Shown one piece after another: positions 42,063-50,317 of a stretch of 64,000 nt of DNA (position 1 is its first letter; each line of letters starts with the position of its first letter). The notes beneath the pieces are model-generated. The model was not told where the DNA came from. It did no database searches and saw nothing but the letters and a program-made list of their open reading frames with translations. Source of the DNA: Ruminococcus flavefaciens (GTDB lineage Bacteria > Bacillota > Clostridia > Oscillospirales > Ruminococcaceae); assembly GCF_900143025.1 (NCBI RefSeq), contig NZ_FRCT01000002.1, positions 124,001 through 188,000 on the forward strand, written 5' to 3'. A program made the position numbers and the translations under genes.

Positions 42063-43697
42063 ATGCCTATAACAGAATTACTTGAAAAAAATGCGAAGTT
42101 ATACGCTAACGACGTTGCTCTTGTTGAAGTAAATCCTGAGATAACCGAAGTAAGACGTATAACATGGAAGGAATATGAGCTTATAGAACCAAATCCGGAA
42201 TGTCATTACAGACGTGAGATAACATGGAAGGTTTTTGATGAAAAGGCAAATCGCTTTGCTAATATGCTTATCGAAAGAGGCGTTAAAAAGGGCGACAAGG
42301 TCGGAATACTTCTTATGAATTGTCTTGAATGGCTCCCTATATATTTCGGCGTCCTTAAAGCAGGTGCACTTGCAGTGCCTCTTAATTTCAGATATACCGC
42401 TGATGAGATAAAATACTGCCTTGATCTTGCAGAAGTAGATATTCTTATGTTCGGTCCCGAATTCATAGGAAGAATAGAAGAAATTGCTGATGAAATAAGC
42501 AAAAACAGACTTTTGTTCTATGTAGGTGAAGGATGTCCTTCATTTGCTGAACATTACGACAGCCTTGTTGCAAACTGCACAAGCACAGCTCCTGATGTGA
42601 AAATATCTGATGATGATAATGCGGCAATATATTTCTCCTCAGGAACGACAGGTTTCCCGAAGGCTATACTTCACGATCATACAAGCCTGATGCATTCGGC
42701 TAAGGTCGAGCAGAATCATCACGGACAGACACGAGATGATGTATTTCTTTGCATACCTCCGCTTTATCATACAGGTGCAAAAATGCATTGGTTCGGAAGT
42801 CTTTATTCGGGAAGCAAGGCTGTTCTCCTGAAGGGAGTTAAGCCGAAGTCGATAATAGAAACAGTTTCAAATGAAGGCTGCACAATAGTCTGGCTGCTTG
42901 TGCCGTGGGCACAGGATATTCTTGATGCTATTGACCGCGGAGAGATAGAGCTTGATAAATATGATCTTGATCAGTGGAGACTCATGCATATAGGCGCTCA
43001 GCCTGTACCTCCATCGCTTATTGCACGTTGGAAAAAGGTGTTCCCCAAGCATCAGTATGATACCAACTACGGACTCAGTGAGTCTATCGGACCTGGCTGC
43101 GTACATCTTGGAGTTGAGAATATCCACAAGGTGGGGGCTATCGGTAAGGCAGGCTTCGGCTGGGAAGTAAAGATAGCCGACGAAAACGGTAATGAAGTAC
43201 AGCGTGGAGAAGTAGGAGAGCTGCTTGTTAAAGGTCCCGGAGTTATGAAGTGTTATTATCGTGATGAAAAGGCTACTTCCGAAACATTAAAGGACGGCTG
43301 GCTGTATACAGGTGATATGGCTCAGGAAGATGAGGACGGCTTTATTTATCTTGTAGATCGTAAGAAGGACGTTATAATCAGCGGCGGCGAAAATCTTTAT
43401 CCTGTACAGATCGAGGACTTCCTCAGAAGTCACCCGGATATAAAGGACGTTGCTGTTATCGGACTTCCTGATAAGAGACTCGGTGAGATAGCCGCAGCTA
43501 TTATATCAATAAAGGAAGATCATAATTGTACTGAGGAAGATATCATTACATTCTGTCAGAAGCTTCCGAGATACAAGAGACCCCATAAGATCATTTTTGC
43601 AGATGTTCCGAGAAATCCAACAGGAAAGATCGAAAAGCCAAAGCTTCGTTCCATATATTGTGGAGAAAGTCTTGTTGCAAAACAGATAAAAAACTGA
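42063..43697 (+). CDS. AMP-forming acyl-CoA/carboxylate ligase
   Basis: A 544-residue ANL-superfamily enzyme that activates a carboxylic acid with ATP, usually to its CoA ester. The P-loop FSSGTTGFPKAIL, the ATP-binding NYGLSESIG, the YTGDMAQEDEDGFIYLVDRKKD hinge and the catalytic lysine in RNPTGKIEKPKL are all seen. The early stretch has two similar pieces (RRITWKEYELIEP and RREITWKVFDEK), which I believe is normal for a Clostridial subgroup. Acid substrate cannot be read. ATG at 42063 with AAAGGA eight bases ahead. Confidence 0.9.
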   Translation: MPITELLEKNAKLYANDVALVEVNPEITEVRRITWKEYELIEPNPECHYRREITWKVFDEKANRFANMLIERGVKKGDKVGILLMNCLEWLPIYFGVLKAGALAVPLNFRYTADEIKYCLDLAEVDILMFGPEFIGRIEEIADEISKNRLLFYVGEGCPSFAEHYDSLVANCTSTAPDVKISDDDNAAIYFSSGTTGFPKAILHDHTSLMHSAKVEQNHHGQTRDDVFLCIPPLYHTGAKMHWFGSLYSGSKAVLLKGVKPKSIIETVSNEGCTIVWLLVPWAQDILDAIDRGEIELDKYDLDQWRLMHIGAQPVPPSLIARWKKVFPKHQYDTNYGLSESIGPGCVHLGVENIHKVGAIGKAGFGWEVKIADENGNEVQRGEVGELLVKGPGVMKCYYRDEKATSETLKDGWLYTGDMAQEDEDGFIYLVDRKKDVIISGGENLYPVQIEDFLRSHPDIKDVAVIGLPDKRLGEIAAAIISIKEDHNCTEEDIITFCQKLPRYKRPHKIIFADVPRNPTGKIEKPKLRSIYCGESLVAKQIKN

Positions 43698-43700
43698 TCA

Positions 43701-43728
43701 AAAGAGCAGCTTAGGCTGCTCTTTTTCA
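43701..43728 (+). terminator. Terminator after the AMP-forming ligase gene
   Basis: AAAGAGCAGC (43701-43710) pairs with GCTGCTCTTT (43715-43724) with a four-base loop, then T residues. Confidence 0.85.
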
Positions 43729-43742
43729 TTCAACACACATAT

Positions 43743-43826
43743 TTCGACAAAATACGTCATAAGACGACGAAATCTGCTATAACACATTTTGGAAAAATAT
43801 GGTATAATTATAGTAGATACATCGAA
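43743..43826 (+). promoter_or_regulatory. Promoter with 0A-box-like elements before the Spo0A-domain gene
   Basis: A perfect complement of TGTCGAA (TTCGACA, 43743-43749), a near match CGACGAA (43765-43771), an extended -10 TGG-TATAAT (43800-43808), and CATCGAA (43820-43826) near the start point. The -35 is weak. A tiny frame ATG (43827) to TGA (43842-43844) overlaps the TTG start of the gene. Confidence 0.5.
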
Positions 43827-43840
43827 ATGGCGTATTTAAA

Positions 43841-44224
43841 TTGAAACAAAATCTTGAAGGAGTAATTGTAAAAACATTACTTAATCTTGGAATCTCTCCA
43901 AACATCAAAGGCTATCGTTATTTGCGTGACAGCATCTTTATATGCGTTACTTCAGATAATAAAAACTTGTCATTCAACAAGGATATCTATATGAGGATCG
44001 CTAAAGAGTATAACACTACAGAAGCCTCGATGGAGAGGGCTGTAAGGCACGCAATAAAAACAGGATGGCACAGACACAATGATGATCTTGCAGAATTGAT
44101 ATTTATGAATACTCTGCAAAGCACAAATGATGTGCCGACAAATTCTGTTTTTATTTATACGGTTTCTGAATGGATTCGTGTAAATATACAGTATAGTGAA
44201 GAAAATGGCAGTTCAATAATTTGA
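43841..44224 (+). CDS. Stand-alone Spo0A C-terminal DNA-binding domain
   Basis: A 127-residue protein that matches the effector domain of Spo0A, the master regulator of sporulation: GISPNIKGYRYLRDSIFICV, YNTTEASMERAVRHAIKTGW and PTNSVFIYTVSEWIR correspond to the IKGY-x-YLR, YNTT-x-x-x-VERAIRHAIE and PTNSEFIA motifs. There is no phosphoacceptor receiver domain upstream. It should bind 0A-box DNA, and such boxes flank its own promoter. It may compete with or add to full-length Spo0A. The TTG start lacks a clear ribosome site and has a leader of only ~26 bases; a five-codon upstream frame ending on the start may couple translation. Confidence 0.85.
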   Translation: MKQNLEGVIVKTLLNLGISPNIKGYRYLRDSIFICVTSDNKNLSFNKDIYMRIAKEYNTTEASMERAVRHAIKTGWHRHNDDLAELIFMNTLQSTNDVPTNSVFIYTVSEWIRVNIQYSEENGSSII

Positions 44225-44234
44225 ACTGCTTTTT
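44208..44234 (+). terminator. Terminator overlapping the end of the Spo0A-domain gene
   Basis: GCAGTTCAA (44208-44216) pairs with TTGAACTGC (44221-44229), then five T residues; the stop codon lies in the right arm. Confidence 0.8.
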
Positions 44235-44295
44235 CTTTTGCTGTAAGCTTAATTTATAATGATTACAATTTTTCATACGTTTTATATAGTTAGAA

Positions 44296-44320
44296 CGTTT
44301 TGTTAATTTATAACAAAACG
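44296..44320. promoter_or_regulatory. Perfect inverted repeat (operator candidate) before the GH3 promoter
   Basis: CGTTTTGTTA (44296-44305), five bases, TAACAAAACG (44311-44320). It ends one base before the -35 of the glycosidase promoter, the place expected of an operator. Confidence 0.5.
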
Positions 44321-44321
44321 C

Positions 44322-44350
44322 TTGCATTAAGCCTCAAAAATTGATATAAT
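44322..44350 (+). promoter_or_regulatory. SigA promoter of the GH3 gene
   Basis: TTGCAT (44322-44327), 17-base spacer, TATAAT (44345-44350), 36 bases before the ATG. Confidence 0.75.
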
Positions 44351-44385
44351 GTTATTATAATTTATGATACTGTGAGGTAATCATT

Positions 44386-47154
44386 ATGAAAAGAGTGCTT
44401 GATTGGAATAAATATATCGAAAAAGCAGTGCAGACAGTTGCCGAAGGAATTGTTATGCTCGAAAACAATAATGCCCTTCCGCTTGAGTCAGAAGATACAG
44501 TTTCTGTGTTTGGACGTATTCAGCTGCATTATTATAAAAGCGGTACAGGCTCCGGCGGAATGGTAAACGTTTCAAAGGTGACAGGTATAGTTGACGGTCT
44601 TATTGAAGCCGGAGTAAAGATAAATAAGGAACTTCTCGATATTTATAATAAATGGGACGAAGAAAATCCCTACGATCAGGGAAGCGGCTGGGGCGGAGAA
44701 CCCTGGTCACAGAAGGAGATGCCTCTTGATGAAGAAGTTGTAAAGAAGGCAGCGTCCATAAGTAAAAAAGCGATAGTTATTATAGGCAGAACAGCAGGCG
44801 AAGAGCAAGATGCACGAATTGAAGCTGGTTCGTACCTTCTGACAGATAACGAAAAGGATATGCTGAAAAAAGTGCGAAAGCATTTTGAAAAGGTCATTGT
44901 TCTGCTTAATGTCGGCGGACTTATCGACCTCGAAGATATAATCGCAAACAAGCCCGATGCATTGCTGTATGTTTGGCAAGGCGGCATGACAGGAGGCACA
45001 GGTACAGCCGATGTGCTTGTTGGAAAAGTTAGCCCGTCAGGAAAGCTTCCCGATACGATTGCTTATAAAGTAACCGATTATCCGTCAGATAAGTATTTCG
45101 GAGATATGAAATGCGACCGTTATACAGAGGACATATTTGTAGGTTATCGCTGGTTTGAGACATTTGCCAAGGACAGCGTGCTTTATCCATTTGGTTACGG
45201 ACTATCATACACAACCTTTGATATTGATCTGATTGACGCCAAAAATAATGAAAATGAGAGCATAATTAATGTTAAAGTAACAAACACAGGCAAATATAAG
45301 GGCAAGGAAGTAGTGCAGGTGTACTGTGAAGCTCCGCAAGGTAAGCTTGGAAAAGCTAAACGAGTTCTTTGCGGCTTTGCAAAAACAAAGGAACTTGCGC
45401 CAAACGAGAGCCAATCGCTTGAAATCGTGGTTAAAAACAGTGATATAGCTTCATATGACGACAGCAAGGATAATCATTGCTGGATACTTGAAAAGGGAAA
45501 ATATTATTTACATATAGGAAACAGCGCAAGGAATTGTCCGAATTCTTTTTCGTTTACAATTGATGAAGATAGAGTAATCGAAAAATGTTCGCAGGCTCTC
45601 GCTCCTGTTACCGAATTTGAGCGTATAAAAGCTTCCGAAGGTGATAACGAAGTTACATGGACTATGGAAAAAGTCCCGATGAGCGAAGTAGATGAAGAAA
45701 AGCGTATCGCTGAACGTATTCCTGCGGAAATAAAATATACGGGAGATAAAGGTATCAAGCTTGCAGATGTTCTCAGTGAAAAGCACACAATGGATGAATT
45801 TATTGCTCAGCTCAGCGACCACGATCTGTCATGCATAATCAGAGGTGAGGGAATGGGCAGTCCTCGCGTAACAGCAGGTACAGCTTCAGCATTCGGCGGT
45901 GTTTCCGACAGACTTATGGATTTTGGTATTCCTGCAGGCTGCTGCTCTGACGGACCTTCGGGTATGAGGCTTGACTGCGGTACAAAAGCTTTCAGCCTTC
46001 CTAATGGTACGCTTATTGCTTCTACCTTCAACCGTGAGCTTGCGGAAGAACTGTTTGAATTTATGGGAACCGAGATGATAGCAAATAAGGTAGATTGTCT
46101 CCTCGGACCCGGAATGAACATACATCGTCACCCTTTAAACGGCAGAAACTTTGAGTATTTTTCAGAGGATCCGTTTCTTACAGGCAAAATGGCTGCTGCT
46201 GAATTAAAGGGACTTCATAAGGTTGGAGTCACAGGAACTATCAAGCATTTCTGTGCTAATAATCAGGAGACCAATCGCCATTTTATCGATTCTGTAGTAT
46301 CTGAGCGTGCACTCAGAGAGATCTATCTGAAAGGCTTTGAAATAGCTGTAAAGGAAGGAAATGCAGATTCCATAATGACGACTTACGGAGCTGTAAACGG
46401 CTTATGGACGGCAGGAAACTTTGACCTTAATACAGTGATCCTGCGTGAGGAATGGGGCTTTAAGGGCTTTACAATGACTGACTGGTGGGCGAATGTAAAT
46501 TATCGCGGCGGAGAACCGAAAAGAAATTTCTATGCTCCTATGGCAAGAGCCCAGAATGATGTTTACATGGTCTGCTCTGACAGTTCATGCGTTGACGAGG
46601 ACATAGAAAACGCATTGAAGGAAGGTTCGCTTACAAGAGCGGAGCTTCAGCGAAACGCTGCAAATATCCTTGGATTTATTTTAAAAACTCATGCAATGAA
46701 GCGCATGATAGGCGATGAGGATACGGTTGAGATAATCAACCGCGGAACGGATAACGATGATACAGATGAACCTGTAGTGTTCTATGACCTTGATAAAAAG
46801 GTGTCCATTGACCTTTCAAATGTAAAGAGTGTCAAGGGAGAAAACTACTCGTTCGCGCTTATAGTAAAAAATGAAGGCTGGTACAGAATGACAATAACAG
46901 CATCTTCTGAGCAGAGTCAGCTTGCACAGATACCTATAACTGTTTTTGCTATGGGTACAAATATAGGTACATTTACATGGAACGGCACTCAGGGCAAGCC
47001 TGTGTCATATTCACTTGAAATGCCTATTTTCTCGCGTTTTACAACTATAAGAATGTATTTCGCACAGAACGGACTTGATCTTCACAGTGTTGATTTCGAA
47101 CTTTTGAAAGCAGCGGAAAATATGGATTTAGCATTTGCAGCGGAGGAAAAATAA
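44386..47154 (+). CDS. Family 3 glycoside hydrolase with swapped domain order (beta-glucosidase-like)
   Basis: A 922-residue enzyme. The domain order is inverted: the alpha/beta sandwich comes first (VAEGIVMLENNNALPL at residue ~18, PFGYGLSYTTF near 270), then a fibronectin-III-like domain (about 275-390), then the TIM barrel (about 450-780) with GPGMNIHRHPLNGRNFEYFSEDP, KHFCANNQE and the nucleophile aspartate in GFTMTDWWA. This swap is known from Ruminococcus albus and Butyrivibrio beta-glucosidases. The last ~130 residues are an extra beta-rich, CBM6-like domain. No signal peptide, so it works in the cytoplasm, probably on cellodextrins or other imported glycosides. A co-transcribed ArsC-like gene overlaps its stop. 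Confidence 0.9.
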   Translation: MKRVLDWNKYIEKAVQTVAEGIVMLENNNALPLESEDTVSVFGRIQLHYYKSGTGSGGMVNVSKVTGIVDGLIEAGVKINKELLDIYNKWDEENPYDQGSGWGGEPWSQKEMPLDEEVVKKAASISKKAIVIIGRTAGEEQDARIEAGSYLLTDNEKDMLKKVRKHFEKVIVLLNVGGLIDLEDIIANKPDALLYVWQGGMTGGTGTADVLVGKVSPSGKLPDTIAYKVTDYPSDKYFGDMKCDRYTEDIFVGYRWFETFAKDSVLYPFGYGLSYTTFDIDLIDAKNNENESIINVKVTNTGKYKGKEVVQVYCEAPQGKLGKAKRVLCGFAKTKELAPNESQSLEIVVKNSDIASYDDSKDNHCWILEKGKYYLHIGNSARNCPNSFSFTIDEDRVIEKCSQALAPVTEFERIKASEGDNEVTWTMEKVPMSEVDEEKRIAERIPAEIKYTGDKGIKLADVLSEKHTMDEFIAQLSDHDLSCIIRGEGMGSPRVTAGTASAFGGVSDRLMDFGIPAGCCSDGPSGMRLDCGTKAFSLPNGTLIASTFNRELAEELFEFMGTEMIANKVDCLLGPGMNIHRHPLNGRNFEYFSEDPFLTGKMAAAELKGLHKVGVTGTIKHFCANNQETNRHFIDSVVSERALREIYLKGFEIAVKEGNADSIMTTYGAVNGLWTAGNFDLNTVILREEWGFKGFTMTDWWANVNYRGGEPKRNFYAPMARAQNDVYMVCSDSSCVDEDIENALKEGSLTRAELQRNAANILGFILKTHAMKRMIGDEDTVEIINRGTDNDDTDEPVVFYDLDKKVSIDLSNVKSVKGENYSFALIVKNEGWYRMTITASSEQSQLAQIPITVFAMGTNIGTFTWNGTQGKPVSYSLEMPIFSRFTTIRMYFAQNGLDLHSVDFELLKAAENMDLAFAAEEK

Positions 47155-47495
47155 TGAATATTCAGATATTCGGTACAAAAAAGTGCTTCGATACTAAAAA
47201 GGCGGAGAGATATTTCAAGGAGCGCGGCATTAAATATCAGTTTATAGACATGAAAGAAAAGGGCATGAGCCGCGGCGAATTTACAAATGTCAAGCAAGCA
47301 GTAGGCGGCATTGATGCTCTTGTCAATGAAAATGCCAAGGATAAAGAGCTGCTTACTCTTCTCAACTATCTTTCTGACGATGATAAAGAAGAAAAAATAC
47401 TGGAAAATCCGCAGATTATCAAGACTCCTGTAGTCAGGAACGGTAAAAAAGCTACCATAGGATATAATCCTGAAGTATGGATAAGCTGGGAGTAA
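47154..47495 (+). CDS. ArsC/Spx-family thioredoxin-fold protein
   Basis: A 113-residue protein with the ArsC/Spx fold: strand, then TKKCFDTKKAERYFKERGI with one N-terminal cysteine (Cys11), later KTPVVRNGKKATIGYNPEVW, the cis-Pro region. A C-x2-C redox pair as in Spx is absent. It could be an arsenate-reductase-like enzyme or a redox regulator; I favour leaving it unassigned. Its ATG overlaps the last base of the glycosidase stop. Confidence 0.8.
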   Translation: MNIQIFGTKKCFDTKKAERYFKERGIKYQFIDMKEKGMSRGEFTNVKQAVGGIDALVNENAKDKELLTLLNYLSDDDKEEKILENPQIIKTPVVRNGKKATIGYNPEVWISWE

Positions 47496-47550
47496 TATTG
47501 TTAAAATATAAAAATATATCTATTTGAGTAAAAAATTGCCAAAAGGGTAG

Positions 47551-47578
47551 TGCATTTTATTTGGAAATATGTTATAAT
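47551..47578 (+). promoter_or_regulatory. Promoter and leader hairpin of the SPFH gene set
   Basis: TTGGAA (47551-47556), 16 bases, TATAAT (47573-47578) preceded by TGT. Downstream, CGAAAAAC/GTTTTTCG forms a perfect hairpin (47614-47632) in the leader. Confidence 0.5.
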
Positions 47579-47678
47579 TATTATATGTTAGTCATAAGCT
47601 GACAGAATTACAACGAAAAACATTGTTTTTCGTGAAATTATATTTTATAGGGATCATTTCCCGAAAGGAGCTATAATT

Positions 47679-49037
47679 ATGGGTCTTATTCAGGCAGCTC
47701 TCGTCGGAGCAAGTCAAACTCTTGCTGATACATGGCAGGAATTCTTTGTATGTGAGTCAATACCAACTGATGTACTCGTTGTAAGAGGAAAAAAGCAGCT
47801 TGGCAAGCACTCTTCAAATACAAAGGGAAATGAAAATGTTATTTCCGATGGAAGCGGAATAGTTGTACATGAAGGTCAGGCTATGATAATGGTCGATCAG
47901 GGCGTTGTAACCGAGATCGCTACACAGCCGGGTATATACAAGTATGAGACAGGTACAGCCCCAAGTATTTTCTCCAGCAGCTTTGGTGCAGGTCTGAAGG
48001 AAACATTCAAGGAGATGTGGGATCGTATCAAGCACGGCGGTTCTGTAGCTAAGGATCAGAGAATTTACTACTTCAACATGAAGGAACTGCTTGATAACAA
48101 GTTCGGTACTCAGAATCCCGTTCCTTTCAGAATGGCTTATCAGGATCTTGGCAGAAGCTTCACTGTAGGCGTTCGCTGCAATGGTATCTATTCATACAAG
48201 ATCGCAGACCCTGTTCTTTTCTATGTTAATGTATGCGGAAACGTAACAGATCGTTATATGCGTTCAGAGCTTGATAATCAGCTCAAGAGCGAGTTCCTCG
48301 ATTCGCTTCAGCCTGCATTTGCATCTATTTCTGCATCCGGTATCAGATATGATGAGCTCCCCGGAAGACAGAGAGAAGTAAAGACTGCTATTGAGACAGA
48401 GGTAGCTCCTATCTGGAGTGAAAAGAGAGGTCTTAAGCTCTGGACAGTTAATATCAATTCTGCAACTATCTCCGAGGAAGATACAAAGAGAATTCAGGAA
48501 TTTGAAGACAGAGCTTGGAATCGTGATCCCGGCAATGCTGCTGCTACACTCGTTGAAGCACAGGCTCAGGCTATGCAGAATGCTGCAAGCAATCCTAATG
48601 GCGCAGCTATGGGACTCTTCGGCATGGGTATGACTCAGCAGATGGGCGGTATGAACGCTCAGGGCCTTTTCAATATGGCTCAGCAGAACCAGATGAATCA
48701 GGCACAGCAGGCTCCTCAGCAGGCAGCTGCTCCTGCAGGCGGTGCTGCACAGGCAGCTAATTCATGGAAGTGTGATTGCGGCGAGACAAATACTGGTAAA
48801 TTCTGTGCAGGCTGCGGCAAGCCCAAGCCTGTAGTTCTTACTCCTGACGGCTGGACCTGCGATTGCGGCTCAGTTAATAAGGGAAGATTTTGTTCTAACT
48901 GTGGAAAGAAGAAGCCTGAGGGAGCACCGCTTTACAAGTGTGATAAGTGCGGCTGGGAACCTGAGGATCCTAAGAATCCTCCTAAGTTCTGCCCTGAGTG
49001 CGGTGATCCTTTCACAGATGATGATATTGTAAAGTAA
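47679..49037 (+). CDS. SPFH-domain protein with zinc ribbons (YdjI-like)
   Basis: A 452-residue protein similar in layout to Bacillus YdjI. Residues 1-290 form an SPFH/Band-7-like domain (QEFFVCESIPTDVLVVRGKKQ, DQRIYYFNMKELLDNKFGT). Residues ~295-360 are rich in Gln, Met, Ala and Gly. The tail holds three zinc ribbons: WKCDCGE...FCAGCG, WTCDCGS...FCSNCG and YKCDKCGW...FCPECG. No membrane helix is seen; YdjI is recruited to the membrane by partners. In Bacillus the pspA-ydjGHI operon is under SigW and handles envelope stress; YdjI positions PspA. No pspA is in this window. Ribosome site AAAGGAG. Confidence 0.8.
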   Translation: MGLIQAALVGASQTLADTWQEFFVCESIPTDVLVVRGKKQLGKHSSNTKGNENVISDGSGIVVHEGQAMIMVDQGVVTEIATQPGIYKYETGTAPSIFSSSFGAGLKETFKEMWDRIKHGGSVAKDQRIYYFNMKELLDNKFGTQNPVPFRMAYQDLGRSFTVGVRCNGIYSYKIADPVLFYVNVCGNVTDRYMRSELDNQLKSEFLDSLQPAFASISASGIRYDELPGRQREVKTAIETEVAPIWSEKRGLKLWTVNINSATISEEDTKRIQEFEDRAWNRDPGNAAATLVEAQAQAMQNAASNPNGAAMGLFGMGMTQQMGGMNAQGLFNMAQQNQMNQAQQAPQQAAAPAGGAAQAANSWKCDCGETNTGKFCAGCGKPKPVVLTPDGWTCDCGSVNKGRFCSNCGKKKPEGAPLYKCDKCGWEPEDPKNPPKFCPECGDPFTDDDIVK

Positions 49038-49049
49038 AATAATACATAA

Positions 49050-49075
49050 CGGGCGGGGATTTTCCCGCCTGTTTT
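49050..49075 (+). terminator. Hairpin with T-run after the SPFH gene
   Basis: GGCGGG (49052-49057) pairs with CCCGCC (49064-49069), then TGTTTT. It may reduce read-through into the zinc-ribbon membrane genes. Confidence 0.65.
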
Positions 49076-49090
49076 AAATTAAAATGATAT

Positions 49091-50317
49091 ATGAAAGAAG
49101 CTAAAGTTTGTAATTGTCCTTCGTGTGGCGGATTATTAAAGTTCAATATAAAAGTTCAGAAAGTTCGCTGTAATTACTGTCAGAAAACTTTTTTAACTGA
49201 TGATCTGTCAGATGATGATATCAACTGGATCGACAAGGCGGAAAATGAAAATGAAATTATTAAGCCTGAAAGATTGAAGGAATATGTTTGTTCTTCATGC
49301 GGTGCTGTTATAGAAGCTTTTTCAGCAGATACAACTGCTAAATGCCTTTACTGTGGCTGTGATCTTGTGCTTTCATCAAATTTTACAAAAGATGCACAGC
49401 CTGATGAAATAGTTCCTTTTACTATAACACGCGAAAAGGCAGTTTCTATTTTGAACGACTATCTCGAAAGTGTGCATTATAGTGTGCCAAAAGAATTAAA
49501 GAATGGAGTACAGGAAGGCTTTTCAGGTTTTTATGTACCTGTATGGCTTTATAATTGCAGAGTAAGCGGACAAATGGAGTTTTATGGATTTAAAGCCTAT
49601 AAAACTTTGGATGCTATTGTAAAACGCGGCGGACATATTGACTATGTTGATTTTCCCGTAAAAGCAAATGATAAAATCGAAGAGTGGCTTATCAATTCTG
49701 TAGCAAATTATGATTATAGTAAAGCGGTTGAATATGCTGATGAGCTTATTTCCGGTTTTTATTCGAGTCGTTATACTATTAGTGCAAGTGATACGTTGAA
49801 CGAAGTGAGAAAAAATGTTATATTTAATTTTGAAAGAGGTCTTGAAAACGACACTTATGAATTCTATACTATCAAATTAAAACAAAAAGATGTTAAAGTA
49901 TATAATGAAAAACTGAAATATGTACTTGTACCAATGTGGATATGCAGGCTCAGGGATAGAAACTGGACACATATTTTTGCTGTTAACGGTCAAAACGGAG
50001 AACTGATAGGTGATGAATTAAAACTTTATGCAACAAAGCGAATAAAGATATTCAATGCAGCTATTCTTATAGTTCCGTTGATTTTAGGTATAATATATAA
50101 TTCAACGAATAGTATTTTATGGGAAAAAGCTTTTATTGCAGCTGTTATTCTTTCAATTCTGCTTTTTATTATAGTATTGGCTGTTAGAAATAACAGATTA
50201 AAAAAAGCCAACCAAAAGGTGATACAAATCAAAGATCTTTCTTTAAGAGAAAAATATTACAAAGACGTTGTTTTTGACAAAAGAGAAAAAGAAGCACTTA
50301 GTGAAGAGGTGAAATAA
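49091..50317 (+). CDS. Zinc-ribbon membrane protein (YdjG-like), copy 1
   Basis: A 408-residue protein. Two zinc ribbons lie at the N-terminus: CNCPSCGGLLKFN...CNYC (residues ~7-31) and YVCSSCGAVIEA...CLYCGC (about 57-80). A ~230-residue beta-rich region follows (FYVPVWLYNCRVSG, later YVLVPMWICRLRDRNWTHIFAVNGQNGE), then two membrane helices (about 318-362). It shares order and motifs with the next gene, which is a paralogue. In Bacillus YdjG anchors YdjI. AT-richer codon use than its paralogue is noticeable. Confidence 0.75.
   Translation: MKEAKVCNCPSCGGLLKFNIKVQKVRCNYCQKTFLTDDLSDDDINWIDKAENENEIIKPERLKEYVCSSCGAVIEAFSADTTAKCLYCGCDLVLSSNFTKDAQPDEIVPFTITREKAVSILNDYLESVHYSVPKELKNGVQEGFSGFYVPVWLYNCRVSGQMEFYGFKAYKTLDAIVKRGGHIDYVDFPVKANDKIEEWLINSVANYDYSKAVEYADELISGFYSSRYTISASDTLNEVRKNVIFNFERGLENDTYEFYTIKLKQKDVKVYNEKLKYVLVPMWICRLRDRNWTHIFAVNGQNGELIGDELKLYATKRIKIFNAAILIVPLILGIIYNSTNSILWEKAFIAAVILSILLFIIVLAVRNNRLKKANQKVIQIKDLSLREKYYKDVVFDKREKEALSEEVK

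Noticed and set aside
42090..42240. Internal duplication in the AMP-forming ligase
   Set aside because: The repeated ITWK segments look odd, but I recall the same doubled stretch in related Clostridial ligases, so it is probably a family feature.
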